From UBA987 sp002292105 (GTDB lineage Bacteria; Bacteroidota; Bacteroidia; NS11-12g; UBA9320), in NCBI GenBank assembly GCA_943846675.1, contig OX044357.1, positions 1,178,001-1,242,000 of the forward strand: 64,000 bases of DNA, read 5' to 3'. Made by a program: the position numbers and the translations under genes. Below the pieces are notes generated by a model. That model made no database searches. It saw only the letters and a list, made by a program, of their open reading frames with translations, and had not been told where the DNA came from. Below are positions 45,547-54,401 of this stretch, piece after piece. Each line of letters opens with the position of its first letter. Within the stretch, counting starts at the first letter, position 1.

Positions 45547-46041
45547 ATGGATACATTGAACACACAAAAGCGCATGAATAAAAGTTGGATTATTGCCCTT
45601 ATTTGTATTGGGACATTGACAATCTCAAGTTGTAACTCATCAACACAATCAACTGAAAAAGAAGTTGATCCATCAATTGCCGATAATAACAAAACGGCCA
45701 GTAACCCTGACGCACAAAATCCTGAACCAATGTTCAAATTTTTGCATGATCAGTGGGATTTTGGAAAAATCAACGAAGGGGAAGAAGTGAAACATATTTA
45801 CCGATTCACCAATGTGGGTAACGAAGAATTGGTGATTTCAAACGTACGAGCCACTTGTGGTTGTACGGTACCACGTTGGGATAGAAAGCCAATAGCACCT
45901 GGAGAGTCTGGCGAGATTGAAGTGAAATTCAATAGCAAGAACAAACCAGGAAACCAGATTAAAAACGTGACCATAACTGCCAACACCAACCCACCTGAAA
46001 CAATACTTACCTTTAAAGCTCAAGTTTTACCAAGTAGTTAA
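45547..46041 (+). CDS. DUF1573 lipoprotein
   Basis: 164-residue lipoprotein (lipobox LTISSC) with one DUF1573 Ig-like domain: WDFGKINEGEEVKHIYRF, ISNVRATCGCTVPRWD, IAPGESGEIEVKFNSKN. Common in Bacteroidota between nusB and yajC; function unknown. Two in-frame Met (45547 and 45574) could start it; the upstream one is nearer the promoter, the second gives a more usual signal n-region (MNKSW). Confidence 0.92.
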   Translation: MDTLNTQKRMNKSWIIALICIGTLTISSCNSSTQSTEKEVDPSIADNNKTASNPDAQNPEPMFKFLHDQWDFGKINEGEEVKHIYRFTNVGNEELVISNVRATCGCTVPRWDRKPIAPGESGEIEVKFNSKNKPGNQIKNVTITANTNPPETILTFKAQVLPSS

Positions 46042-46053
46042 ACAAAAAATATA

Positions 46054-46386
46054 ATGAACTCAATAATTCTTCAAGGAACACCTGCACCAGCAGGAGGCGG
46101 CGGATACAGCATGTTAATCATGCTTGGAGCCATGTTTGTAGTGATGTACTTTTTTATGATACGTCCACAAATGAAAAAGAATAAAGCGCAGGTGGCGTTT
46201 AAAGACTCAATAAAAAAAGGAGATAAAATTGTAACCACAGGTGGAATCCATGGAAAGATTTCAGAAGTTAGGGATACAACTTTTATTATTGATACGGAAG
46301 CAGGAGGCAAGCTTAGAATTGATAAGTCTTCGGTTTCTATGGACTCGACCAACATGTTAAGTGGTCAAGCACCAGCTAAAAAGTAA
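46054..46386 (+). CDS. yajC: Preprotein translocase subunit YajC
   Basis: 110-residue inner-membrane protein. One helix (GYSMLIMLGAMFVVMYFFMI) followed by the conserved RPQMKKNKAQVAF, and a cytoplasmic domain with IKKGDKIVTTGGIHGKISEV. Accessory to SecDF-YajC. It lies 12 nt after DUF1573 and 10 nt before coaE. Confidence 0.96.
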   Translation: MNSIILQGTPAPAGGGGYSMLIMLGAMFVVMYFFMIRPQMKKNKAQVAFKDSIKKGDKIVTTGGIHGKISEVRDTTFIIDTEAGGKLRIDKSSVSMDSTNMLSGQAPAKK

Positions 46387-46396
46387 AAATTAGGTA

Positions 46397-47026
46397 TTGT
46401 CAAATCATCTAAAAATTGGTGTGACCGGGGGGATTGGCTCAGGTAAATCAACAGTGTGTTCCATTTTTGAACATCTGGGGGTGCCTGTATATAATGCCGA
46501 CAACCGCGCGAAACAATTAATGGCCGAAGACGAAGAGCTAAAGAAAAAGCTTCGTTTAGCATTTGGTTGGGATGTATACGACAAGAATGACGAATTAGAT
46601 AGAGCGTATTTATCTAAGATTGTTTTTAATAACCCTCCTCAGCTTCGAATTCTTAACCATATCGTTCATCCGGCGGTTTTTGAAGATTATGCACAATGGG
46701 TTAAAAAACAGATGGATGCTGGTCATCCGTATTCTGTAAAGGAGGCTGCATTATTGGTAGAAGCCGAGAGTTATAAAGAACTGGACAAGCTAATCGTGGT
46801 TACTTGCCCTCTCTACACACGTTTGGAACGGATTACAAAACGTGATGGTATCCGACGTGAAGAGGTTTTGAAACGCATAGAAAATCAACTGAGTGACAAA
46901 GACCGACTGCAACATGCGGACTATGTTGTAAAAAATGCAACAAACTTTTCGCTAATCAAGCAGGTCTTGTTGCTACACAAAGAGTTTAGTCTAAAATTAT
47001 CATCAGATTCAAAATCAATGTCATGA
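46397..47026 (+). CDS. coaE: Dephospho-CoA kinase
   Basis: 209-residue last enzyme of CoA synthesis. P-loop IGVTGGIGSGKSTV at residues 7-20, then VYNADNRAKQLM (catalytic Asp), NHIVHPAVFEDY and DKLIVVTCP. The start is TTG (46397), 10 nt after yajC; no ATG is available before the P-loop. It overlaps the next gene by ATGA. Confidence 0.96.
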   Translation: MSNHLKIGVTGGIGSGKSTVCSIFEHLGVPVYNADNRAKQLMAEDEELKKKLRLAFGWDVYDKNDELDRAYLSKIVFNNPPQLRILNHIVHPAVFEDYAQWVKKQMDAGHPYSVKEAALLVEAESYKELDKLIVVTCPLYTRLERITKRDGIRREEVLKRIENQLSDKDRLQHADYVVKNATNFSLIKQVLLLHKEFSLKLSSDSKSMS

Positions 47027-47532
47027 GTGAGCTGAAGCAAACATTAATTTTGGACCATGAAGCTATTCAGCAGAAAATAACGCGAATGGCGTGGCAAATT
47101 CTTGAGAACAACCACAATGCTAAGAAGTTGGTTGTCTTGGGTATTGAGAAAAAGGGGTGCATTGTGAGCAAGCTTTTGGTTGATGTATTGTCTGGTATTT
47201 CTAAGGTTAAATTGTATCAAGGATCAATCACAATTGATAAGGATAACCCCACCATGGATGGCATCTCGATTAGTTGTGATACAGATTTAGAAAAGAGTCA
47301 TGTGGTACTGGTTGATGATGTGTTGAACAGTGGGAAAACCTTAATGTATGCCACACTTCCTATTTTGGCACAAAATCCATATCAATTACAAACAGCCATT
47401 TTAGCCAATAGAGATCATACCAGATTTCCAATAAAAGCGGATTTTGTTGGGATATCTTTAGCAACCACACTGCAAGAGCACATCCAGTTTACCCAAGACA
47501 AAAAGGGTAAAATGACGGTTCATTTAATTTAG
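47023..47532 (+). CDS. Phosphoribosyltransferase family protein (PyrR-like)
   Basis: 169-residue type I PRTase fold. The PRPP loop is VVLVDDVLNSGKTLM, with GIEKKGCIVSKLL upstream and RDHTRFPIKADFVGISLAT downstream, giving resemblance to PyrR-type bifunctional proteins. No pyr genes are nearby, so an attenuation role is unsupported; hypoxanthine or uracil use cannot be excluded. Starts in the coaE stop (ATGA) and ends in a 4-nt overlap (TTAG) with the convergent PorE-like gene. Confidence 0.85.
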   Translation: MSELKQTLILDHEAIQQKITRMAWQILENNHNAKKLVVLGIEKKGCIVSKLLVDVLSGISKVKLYQGSITIDKDNPTMDGISISCDTDLEKSHVVLVDDVLNSGKTLMYATLPILAQNPYQLQTAILANRDHTRFPIKADFVGISLATTLQEHIQFTQDKKGKMTVHLI

Positions 47533-49460
47533 TTTTTTATAATCTTTATTTCTGTTCTACGGTTCTGAGCTCTTCCTGCCTCCGTGTCGTTTGTTGCCAC
47601 TGGTTGAGTACTTCCGTAGCCTTTAAATGTAAGTCTATCGGCTGCGATTCCCTTTGAGACTAAGTAGCTGAATACGGCTTTGGCCCTTGCTTCTGACAAA
47701 ACAGTATTTCTTTGGGCAGAACCTGTATTGTCTGTATGGCCACCTATTTCAATGTACAATGTTGCGTTGCGATTTAGGTATTCAACCAATTGGTTTAATT
47801 CGACAAATGATTCCGCTTTTAGTTGAGATTTATCAACCTCAAACAAAACATTCTTCATTACCATACGCACGTCTTTCTTGATAGGCTCAAGCTTAATAAT
47901 CAAGGTGTAGGGTTCGTTTAAAGCGCTTTCGGTTAAAGAGAAATTCTCAGAATGATAGGCATAGCCTTCAGCACCAGCTTTTAAAGCATAGTCGCTATTA
48001 GCAGGAAGATTCAATAAGAATTTTCCATTCGTAGCATCGGAATAGGTCTTGGTAACCATGTCGCCGGTTTTTAAGCTAAATAGTTCAATGTCTGCTTTAA
48101 GTGCTTTCCCAGTGAATTTATCAGTGACGATTCCTTTAACATAGCTCGTCTTTTTTGGTCTGGCATCTTCATATAACTCGATGGAGTAAATGTCCATTCC
48201 GCCATAGTTTGGTTTAATACCCGTGCTTGAAAAATAGGCCACGTCGCCTTTGCGATTCACAATAAAATTCCACTCGTTTCCTGACGTATTAATGGGGTAG
48301 CCTAGGTTCATTGGTGTCGACCATTCATTGTTGATCAAGCGGGTTAAGAATATGTCGGATTTACCCATGCCCGGTAGTCCTTCAGAGGTGAAGTACAACG
48401 TCGTTCCATCGTTATGAATGAATGGGAATTGTTCATCGCGAGCCGTGTTTATGGATGGACCTAAGTTTATAGGAGCACCCCACTGCCCGTTCTTTTTCTT
48501 TGAGTACCAAATGTCTGTCCCTCCATATCCGCCAGGACGATTACTAGCAAAGTAGATAGTAACCCCGTCTGCAGAAATACTGGGTTGACTTTCCCACTCT
48601 TTAGAATTTACAGGACGACCAATGTTTTGAGGTTCAGACCATTTATCGCCAAGTCTGGTGGTATACCAAATGTCGCAACGGCCAACGCCACCTGGTCTTG
48701 AGCACGAGGTAAAAAACAAGTATTTGCCATCTGGGCTTGCACTAAATGCACCTTCATTTTCTCTCGTATTTACCGGAGCACCAATGTTTTTTGACTGTGA
48801 CCATGTCCACTTTTCTTTAGACTGAATCAAGTCGCTGATGTACAAGTCTTCGTTCTGTTCATATAGAGAAAGCGTTGCGTCTCTTCTAGTGAAGTAAAGC
48901 GTTTGCTCTTCGATGTCTAAACCAGGAAAATATTCCTCTTGTCTGGTGTTCACTGCTTCACCAAGATTAACCGGGTCAAACGGAACAGGGTTGTTGTAAG
49001 ATCTTTTCGCAAATTTGGTTCGTTTGATCTCATTCTGTACTTCAGCTCTTTTATCGCCTACTCCTACAATGGGCAGCAGTTGATTCAGGATTCTTAAACA
49101 ATCATCATACTCATGCAATTGGAAATGAATGCTGCTTAAGTCTGTTAGCGCATATATGTGATCTGGGTTTATACCCAAAATGGTTTGAAAAGTTGTTTTG
49201 GCTTCATCAAATCGACCCAGATTCATAAGGATGTTTCCTTTTAAATCATGTGCTTCGATATAACGTGGGTCTTTGACAATGGCCTTATCGAGTAACTCCA
49301 AAGCTTTATCATCTTCTAGGAGGTTGTGCATTTTTAGTGCTTCTCCAAACAACATGTAGGCTTTTTTACTGGTTGTTCCTTTGGGTGTAATATTTTTTCC
49401 ACCACCACAACCAAACAAGAAAAGGGTTAAGAGGGCAAGTACTGGTATTTTAATTGACAT
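47529..49460 (-). CDS. porE: PorE-like T9SS lipoprotein: TPR, PD40 propeller, CarboxypepD_reg, OmpA
   Basis: 643 residues. Lipobox LTLFLFGC (Cys18), TPR units at about 30-130 (ALELLDKAIVKDPRYIEAHD), a PD40-like propeller at about 150-420 with repeated blades (GAFSASPDGKYLFFTS; SQPSISADGVTIYFASNRPGG; QFPFIHNDGTTLYFTSEG), a carboxypeptidase-regulatory module (VKGIVTDKFTGKALKADI), and a C-terminal OmpA domain (EIGGHTDNTGSAQRNTVLSE, ADRLTFKGYGSTQP). This order is that of PorE of the type IX secretion system, thought to anchor the machine to peptidoglycan. ATG 49460 is preferred over an in-frame start five codons upstream. Symbol by architecture only. Confidence 0.85.
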   Translation of the reverse strand: MSIKIPVLALLTLFLFGCGGGKNITPKGTTSKKAYMLFGEALKMHNLLEDDKALELLDKAIVKDPRYIEAHDLKGNILMNLGRFDEAKTTFQTILGINPDHIYALTDLSSIHFQLHEYDDCLRILNQLLPIVGVGDKRAEVQNEIKRTKFAKRSYNNPVPFDPVNLGEAVNTRQEEYFPGLDIEEQTLYFTRRDATLSLYEQNEDLYISDLIQSKEKWTWSQSKNIGAPVNTRENEGAFSASPDGKYLFFTSCSRPGGVGRCDIWYTTRLGDKWSEPQNIGRPVNSKEWESQPSISADGVTIYFASNRPGGYGGTDIWYSKKKNGQWGAPINLGPSINTARDEQFPFIHNDGTTLYFTSEGLPGMGKSDIFLTRLINNEWSTPMNLGYPINTSGNEWNFIVNRKGDVAYFSSTGIKPNYGGMDIYSIELYEDARPKKTSYVKGIVTDKFTGKALKADIELFSLKTGDMVTKTYSDATNGKFLLNLPANSDYALKAGAEGYAYHSENFSLTESALNEPYTLIIKLEPIKKDVRMVMKNVLFEVDKSQLKAESFVELNQLVEYLNRNATLYIEIGGHTDNTGSAQRNTVLSEARAKAVFSYLVSKGIAADRLTFKGYGSTQPVATNDTEAGRAQNRRTEIKIIKN

Positions 49461-49479
49461 ATTCCTTGCTAACATAACC

Positions 49480-49971
49480 CTATTTTTTCAGTTCTATTAC
49501 TTTGGCATTACTAATTTTTCGTTCCGATACTTCGATAGAAACCATCGTACGGACTTTATGAAACCCATGTATTCCTGCTGCTCCAGGATTAATGTGCAGG
49601 TGCTTTAGTTTGTGGTCGTATAGTACTTTAAGGATGTGTGAATGACCAGTTATTACCAATGCGGGTTTTTCTTTAACTATGCGTTCTTTGAACTCGGCGT
49701 TATAACGCTTTGGATATCCGCCAATGTGTGTCATAAGGACCTTAACTCCTTCAACCGTAAAACATCTCCCTTTTGGGTTCTCGGAACGAATTGTTTGGCC
49801 ATCAATATTGCCATAAACACCTTTTACAGGTTTAAGCGCTGCCAACTGATCATACACGTCAATAGTACCCCAATCTCCAGCATGCCAAATCTCATCATGC
49901 GCCGTAGCATATTTTAAAATAGGCGCGTCTATGAGGGAATGCGTGTCAGACAGAATTAGGACTTTTTTCAA
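49480..49971 (-). CDS. YfcE/MJ0936-type metallophosphoesterase
   Basis: 163-residue calcineurin-like phosphodiesterase. Metal ligands all present: LSDTHS, HAGDWG, VYGNIDG, MTHIGGYP and ITGHSHI, plus LHINPGAAG. Likely cyclic or small phosphodiester hydrolase; substrate unknown. Start is TTG at 49971. It lies 13 nt after the DUF3127 gene on the same strand and 19 nt before PorE. Confidence 0.93.
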   Translation of the reverse strand: MKKVLILSDTHSLIDAPILKYATAHDEIWHAGDWGTIDVYDQLAALKPVKGVYGNIDGQTIRSENPKGRCFTVEGVKVLMTHIGGYPKRYNAEFKERIVKEKPALVITGHSHILKVLYDHKLKHLHINPGAAGIHGFHKVRTMVSIEVSERKISNAKVIELKK

Positions 49972-49984
49972 CCCCTACAGTTTG

Positions 49985-50368
49985 TTAGAATGGCAAGTCG
50001 CCTTCTGTTTCATCTGAAGTGAAGACCGCATCACCTGCTGGTTCTTCATTGATACTGTTAAATGACGCTGTATTGGTGTTGTCTGCAGGTTGACTCAATT
50101 GCGTATCAATTTTCCACGCCTTAATGTCTGTATACCAACGCTCGTTATACTCTCGTGATTCAATATTGATAGCAACTTTAACCATTGTCCCTGGTGTAAG
50201 CTGTTGAATTTCGTCTACTTTATCTCCCCAGCATGTAATCGCAATTTTTTTAGGGTATTGCTCGTTGGTTTCGATAACCATGTCTTGCTTTTTCCAAGGA
50301 CCACGTTGACTTTGTCCGCTTTGCTCAGGTAATAATTTTATAATTTGTCCAGTGACTTCTAAACTCAT
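49985..50368 (-). CDS. DUF3127 family protein
   Basis: 127 residues. MSLEVTGQIIKLLPEQ, GPWKKQDMVIET, KKIAITCWGDKVD and NINIESREYNERWYTDIKAW-like core mark DUF3127, an OB-fold-like small protein of Bacteroidota; the C-terminus ends in an acidic DETEGDLPF resembling the tail of single-stranded DNA-binding proteins, so DNA binding or partner recruitment is possible (inference). ATG 50368 begins the conserved domain; the longer upstream frame is not supported. Confidence 0.85.
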   Translation of the reverse strand: MSLEVTGQIIKLLPEQSGQSQRGPWKKQDMVIETNEQYPKKIAITCWGDKVDEIQQLTPGTMVKVAINIESREYNERWYTDIKAWKIDTQLSQPADNTNTASFNSINEEPAGDAVFTSDETEGDLPF

Positions 50369-50515
50369 GCTTTTTTTTATTCGAATGTACAGAGAAACGT
50401 TGCAACTCGAGATGACGTACGGAGGAAGTTCTTCACTGTTTGTGCACTTTTTAATCACAAATTCGGTTGTAATCGTTTTAGCAGTCAACGCTCGTGTATT
50501 TCATGTTAAAGTTGC

Positions 50516-50523
50516 TACTTTTG
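50516..50523 (+). promoter_or_regulatory. Promoter -7 box TACTTTTG, 3 nt before a GTG start
   Basis: Exact TAnnTTTG inside the apparent N-terminal coding region of the longer frame; it ends 3 nt before GTG 50527, which then gives a normal signal peptide. This decides the start. Confidence 0.6.
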
Positions 50524-50526
50524 ATT

Positions 50527-52626
50527 GTGCTAGGACGTAAATATTTGATTCTTGTTAATTTGTTGTGTGTTTGCTCATTTGCTTTTCCGCAACAAAAACT
50601 TCCTCATTATAAATGGGTCTCTTTAGGTCCTTTTGAAACACCAATAAGTGCCGTGGATTCAGGCGTTTGGACAGCTAATGGAATTGGCTGGATAGAGCAC
50701 GTCGTTCCTGGCAATAAAAAAGAAAAGCGACTGTATGCTGGCAGTAACGTCGGCGGAATGTTTGTCTCTAAAAATGCTGGAAAAACGTGGAAGTTTCGAT
50801 TTGACGTCGACAAAGTATGCGGAGTTTGGGATATTGCAGTAGACCTCAAAAACAAAAAAAGGCTATGGGTTGCCACAGCAACAAATACCTGGGATAATAA
50901 ATGGGGCCATGGAATATTATATTCAAAAAATGGAGGTAAAAAGTGGAGAGCCACAGGGCTTACGTTTAACCCAACAGATAAAACGCCAATGTACTGCATT
51001 GAACAAAGCTCAGTTAATTCAGAACTGTTTTATGCCTGTTCTGCGACTGATATTTATAAAAGCGCTGATAAAACAAAAGCGTGGAAAAAAGTATACGACC
51101 GAGATGCGAAAGCACGCGTAAACTTTAGGCACTTAAACATTCACAATATGGAACCCAACAAGGTAATTGTTTCTGGGGCTTCGTTAATGACGAGTATGGA
51201 TGGCGGACAATCATGGAAAGCGCATCAAGGAAAGTTCACTTTTCAGAAGTATAATAATAAGAAAGACTCTTTACCGAGCCGGTATGCCTATGCATTGAAT
51301 CCACAAAACAACAACCAAATCATGGTTGTGTATAGTTACAAGAGGGTGAATTATATTGATAGGTCAGACGATTTTGGGCTTACGTGGTATAATGTATTGA
51401 GAAATCGGGATTTTGATCGGGTCGATATTAATCATGCTGAAATTGTGTGGCACCCAACCGATTCAAATCAGGTTGTTGTTGGCAGTGTGCGGTTATATAA
51501 ATCAACAGACCAAGGGGAATCATTTGATTTGGTTTCTGAACCTGTATGGAAATCTCCTCAGTTTATGCACGACGACATTCGATCTTTGATGTACACGTCA
51601 AATGGTCACTTACTGGTTGGAAATGACGGCGGCGTTTCAGTCAGCAAAGACGCAGCACAAACATGGATTGGGTTGAACGGATATGGTTTGCAAGCCACTC
51701 AGTTTTACGATATAGCTGTGGATAATGGGAGAGTTGTCGGAGGGTGTCAAGACTTATCCTCCATGATTTATAAAAACAATGTATGGCATAATACGTCAAC
51801 TATTTATGGAGATGGCGGGATGAACCTCATTCAAGGAGAGGACGTATATGTCATGCAAAATGGTATGCGTTTACGTAAAGGAAACTTTTCTAACAAAAGT
51901 TGGGAGGTGATTTATACGCCATACAGGCCGAATAGATTCAAATATCCGTTTGTGTTCAGTCCGCGCAATACCGATAAGATTTGGGCGGCAGACCACGACA
52001 TATGGGAGTTGCAAGCAAGGAAGAACTGGATCAACTTAACGAAAGAGGTGCCCCATGGGTTTACAAAAATTGTGGCGCTCGACGTGTCTGACAATGACAG
52101 TAACATCGTCTATTTCGCCAAAGACCAACCCACTTGGAATTCTTCAGAAAATGGACTCGTTGGGAAGTTGTATAAGGGAAAAAGAATGGGTGATGGATAT
52201 GAATGGAATGATATTACGAATGCGTTACCAATTCTGGCATGGCGAGAAATTACGTCTGTCGTAAGCAACCCAACTTACAGCGATGAAGTATATGTGACAC
52301 TTTATGGATTTGACGACGGAAATCAACGACATCGCGTGTATAGAAGTGTTGATGGCGGACAAACTTGGACAAACTATAGCGAAGGATTACCAAATCTCAA
52401 TGCGTTAAAAATGATACTTGTAGGTGAATCAAAACATCAACTTTTGGCGACAGATGAAGGTGTCTATTACCGAAGTGCGTATGCTGGTGATTGGTTGAAA
52501 TTGGATGGTGACATGCCAAATGCGCATGTAATTGACATAGAATTTGATGCGTATGACAACTCAGTGTATGCAGCCACTTTTGGTAACGGCGTCTGGAAAC
52601 TGGACTTTTCCAGTTTCTTAGAATAA
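50527..52626 (+). CDS. Secreted BNR/Asp-box beta-propeller protein
   Basis: About 699 residues. From GTG 50527 the signal peptide reads LGRKYLILVNLLCVCSFAFPQ; the alternative ATG 50503 would add a second hydrophobic stretch. Many Asp-box units (SKNAGKTWKF, SKNGGKKWRA, SMDGGQSWKA, SVDGGQTWTN) indicate one or two sortilin/glucanase-type seven-bladed propellers. No catalytic residues, sialidase RIP motif or T9SS sorting domain seen, so how it leaves the periplasm is unclear. Related in plan to the gene at 59.5 kb. Convergent with the next gene, 2 nt apart. Confidence 0.82.
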   Translation: MLGRKYLILVNLLCVCSFAFPQQKLPHYKWVSLGPFETPISAVDSGVWTANGIGWIEHVVPGNKKEKRLYAGSNVGGMFVSKNAGKTWKFRFDVDKVCGVWDIAVDLKNKKRLWVATATNTWDNKWGHGILYSKNGGKKWRATGLTFNPTDKTPMYCIEQSSVNSELFYACSATDIYKSADKTKAWKKVYDRDAKARVNFRHLNIHNMEPNKVIVSGASLMTSMDGGQSWKAHQGKFTFQKYNNKKDSLPSRYAYALNPQNNNQIMVVYSYKRVNYIDRSDDFGLTWYNVLRNRDFDRVDINHAEIVWHPTDSNQVVVGSVRLYKSTDQGESFDLVSEPVWKSPQFMHDDIRSLMYTSNGHLLVGNDGGVSVSKDAAQTWIGLNGYGLQATQFYDIAVDNGRVVGGCQDLSSMIYKNNVWHNTSTIYGDGGMNLIQGEDVYVMQNGMRLRKGNFSNKSWEVIYTPYRPNRFKYPFVFSPRNTDKIWAADHDIWELQARKNWINLTKEVPHGFTKIVALDVSDNDSNIVYFAKDQPTWNSSENGLVGKLYKGKRMGDGYEWNDITNALPILAWREITSVVSNPTYSDEVYVTLYGFDDGNQRHRVYRSVDGGQTWTNYSEGLPNLNALKMILVGESKHQLLATDEGVYYRSAYAGDWLKLDGDMPNAHVIDIEFDAYDNSVYAATFGNGVWKLDFSSFLE

Positions 52627-52628
52627 AA

Positions 52629-54371
52629 CTACTGCATATCAGGTCGTAATATCCACGCGTCTGAAACTGTTTTTCTTGCCTTCCGATATACCGTCATGGC
52701 TTCTTTATAACTTGTTCCAGCATATACACCAACTCTATATACGTGCATTTCATCATTTTTAAGGATTTCAATGTTTGGATACATCATGCGACGTTTATCG
52801 CATATGGCATAGGCAGTTTCATACTTTTTGGTTGACGCCAAGACGATGTAAAACCTACCTGAATTGTTTACTTCATTAAACGTGCTGTCGTCGTTACTGG
52901 GGTGTATAATGCTTTCATTACTGACTTGAGGTTCGGCCGGTATCACGTTTTCAGATTTCGAACTAACGATAAAAATGGGCTCTGGTTCGACAGGTTTAAT
53001 TGGTTCTAAAACGATGATTAAAGGATTCTCTCCCAGTGTGGTTATGTCAATTGCTACATTGCGTTTGATAAATCCATCTTTATAGCATTCGATCATCCAA
53101 GAATTGATCGTATCTGAGATTACGACGGAAAAGGTTCCGTCTGAAGATGAAGTTTGAAATACACCTTGATCTTGAAAAGACTTTGTCAGCAATATACGCG
53201 CATTCTGAAGTCCGTTGGATTGGTTGTCGACCACCTGACCATTCAGTGTTTTTAGGTAGTCTACATAATAGGAGACACGTACCAAGTTTATCTTGTTTCC
53301 GGCACCACGGAGCAGACTCGCTTTTTCCTTGTCTTTTTGGATTAACATAAATTCGTCAGCAGTAGAATTAAAAGGGTATTCTATACTTTTTACGCGTTGA
53401 AATGACCAATCGGAATAATAGATGTCGTAACCACCTTGGCCAGAAAGTCCATTTGATGAATAACCAAATAAGCCGCCATAAACACTCGGTAAAATTTCGT
53501 TTTTGTCGGTGTTGATTTGTGGTCCTAGATTGTTGACTTCTATGCTGTTTTTCCCTTGCACTTTGGCGCTATACAGGTCAAACAATCCATAACCTCCTCC
53601 TTTGTCGCTGCTGAAAAACAAATTTCCATTTAAGAAAAATGGGAAACAGTAATTTGCGGATGGCTGACCTAAGTTGAGTTCACGCGCCTTAGTCCATTTG
53701 TTCTTCTTAAATTCTACATAATAAATTCCGTAGTAACTGTTCGCTTTTTTATAACTGAAGTAGTAGCTACCACTTTTTTCTCCTTTTGTAAATGAGCCGA
53801 CATTGTTAAAGGATTCAACAGGAAATTGCACGGCTTCTAGATTAAGAAACGATTCACAACTGATGTTTCCCGTAACTGTACCGTGGTCAATATTTAAATT
53901 GGTTGATCCATTGGGATTGACGCTTCCATAAATAAAGTCGTACTGCGTTAACTTGCTTTCGATTGGCCTGGTTATTCCTTTACTTGTGGTATTGTCAGAA
54001 TTCCATAAGGTGTTAAAAGATGTCGTCTCGGAGGTTTTAGTATAGGCTTCGTAGAATTCATTGGCCAAACTGGTTTTTCCATTATGTTTCAAACAAATGG
54101 CCAGTGCTTTGTAGTCAAGTGCGGTGCAAACTGGATCGGTTATCACCTTTAAATAGTGTTTCTCCGCCTCAAGGTAGTTGTCTAGAAGGTATTCGTTTCT
54201 TGCAAGACTCAACGTATTGTAGATCTGTAATTGCTCATCTGAAGCAGCCTCAGTCAACATTTTAATTTCGGTCTTAAGTGTTTCGGTCTGTTGAGTAAGC
54301 TCAGGGAGTTGGCCAAGCGCCTTTTGACAGATGGAAAAAAGCAGAAAAGAAACGAGAATATTGAGTTTCAT
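52629..54371 (-). CDS. PorE-like protein ending in a SPOR domain
   Basis: 580 residues. Signal peptide (KLNILVSFLLFSICQKALG), a TPR-like N-terminal region (NEYLLDNYLEAEKHYLKVI), weak propeller-type repeats (FFLNGNLFFSSDKGGGYGLFDLY; LPSVYGGLFGYSSNG), a carboxypeptidase-regulatory module (LNGQVVDNQSNGLQNARI), and a C-terminal SPOR domain (RFYIVLASTKKYETAYAIC, VYRVGVYAGTSYKEAMTVY). The order repeats that of the PorE-like gene 3 kb away, but peptidoglycan binding is by SPOR instead of OmpA. No lipobox. Function unknown; a T9SS or envelope-scaffold role is inference. Confidence 0.75.
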   Translation of the reverse strand: MKLNILVSFLLFSICQKALGQLPELTQQTETLKTEIKMLTEAASDEQLQIYNTLSLARNEYLLDNYLEAEKHYLKVITDPVCTALDYKALAICLKHNGKTSLANEFYEAYTKTSETTSFNTLWNSDNTTSKGITRPIESKLTQYDFIYGSVNPNGSTNLNIDHGTVTGNISCESFLNLEAVQFPVESFNNVGSFTKGEKSGSYYFSYKKANSYYGIYYVEFKKNKWTKARELNLGQPSANYCFPFFLNGNLFFSSDKGGGYGLFDLYSAKVQGKNSIEVNNLGPQINTDKNEILPSVYGGLFGYSSNGLSGQGGYDIYYSDWSFQRVKSIEYPFNSTADEFMLIQKDKEKASLLRGAGNKINLVRVSYYVDYLKTLNGQVVDNQSNGLQNARILLTKSFQDQGVFQTSSSDGTFSVVISDTINSWMIECYKDGFIKRNVAIDITTLGENPLIIVLEPIKPVEPEPIFIVSSKSENVIPAEPQVSNESIIHPSNDDSTFNEVNNSGRFYIVLASTKKYETAYAICDKRRMMYPNIEILKNDEMHVYRVGVYAGTSYKEAMTVYRKARKTVSDAWILRPDMQ

Positions 54372-54401
54372 ATTACGTTGGTAGTTACAGTTTTGTTTTG
54401 A

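Noticed and set aside
47023..47532. Calling the phosphoribosyltransferase PyrR
   Set aside because: No pyrimidine genes or attenuator hairpin seen; fold is shared with other transferases.
50494..50526. Longer N-terminus for the BNR protein
   Set aside because: It would give two hydrophobic stretches in a row and would be interrupted by the promoter box; GTG 50527 gives a normal signal peptide.
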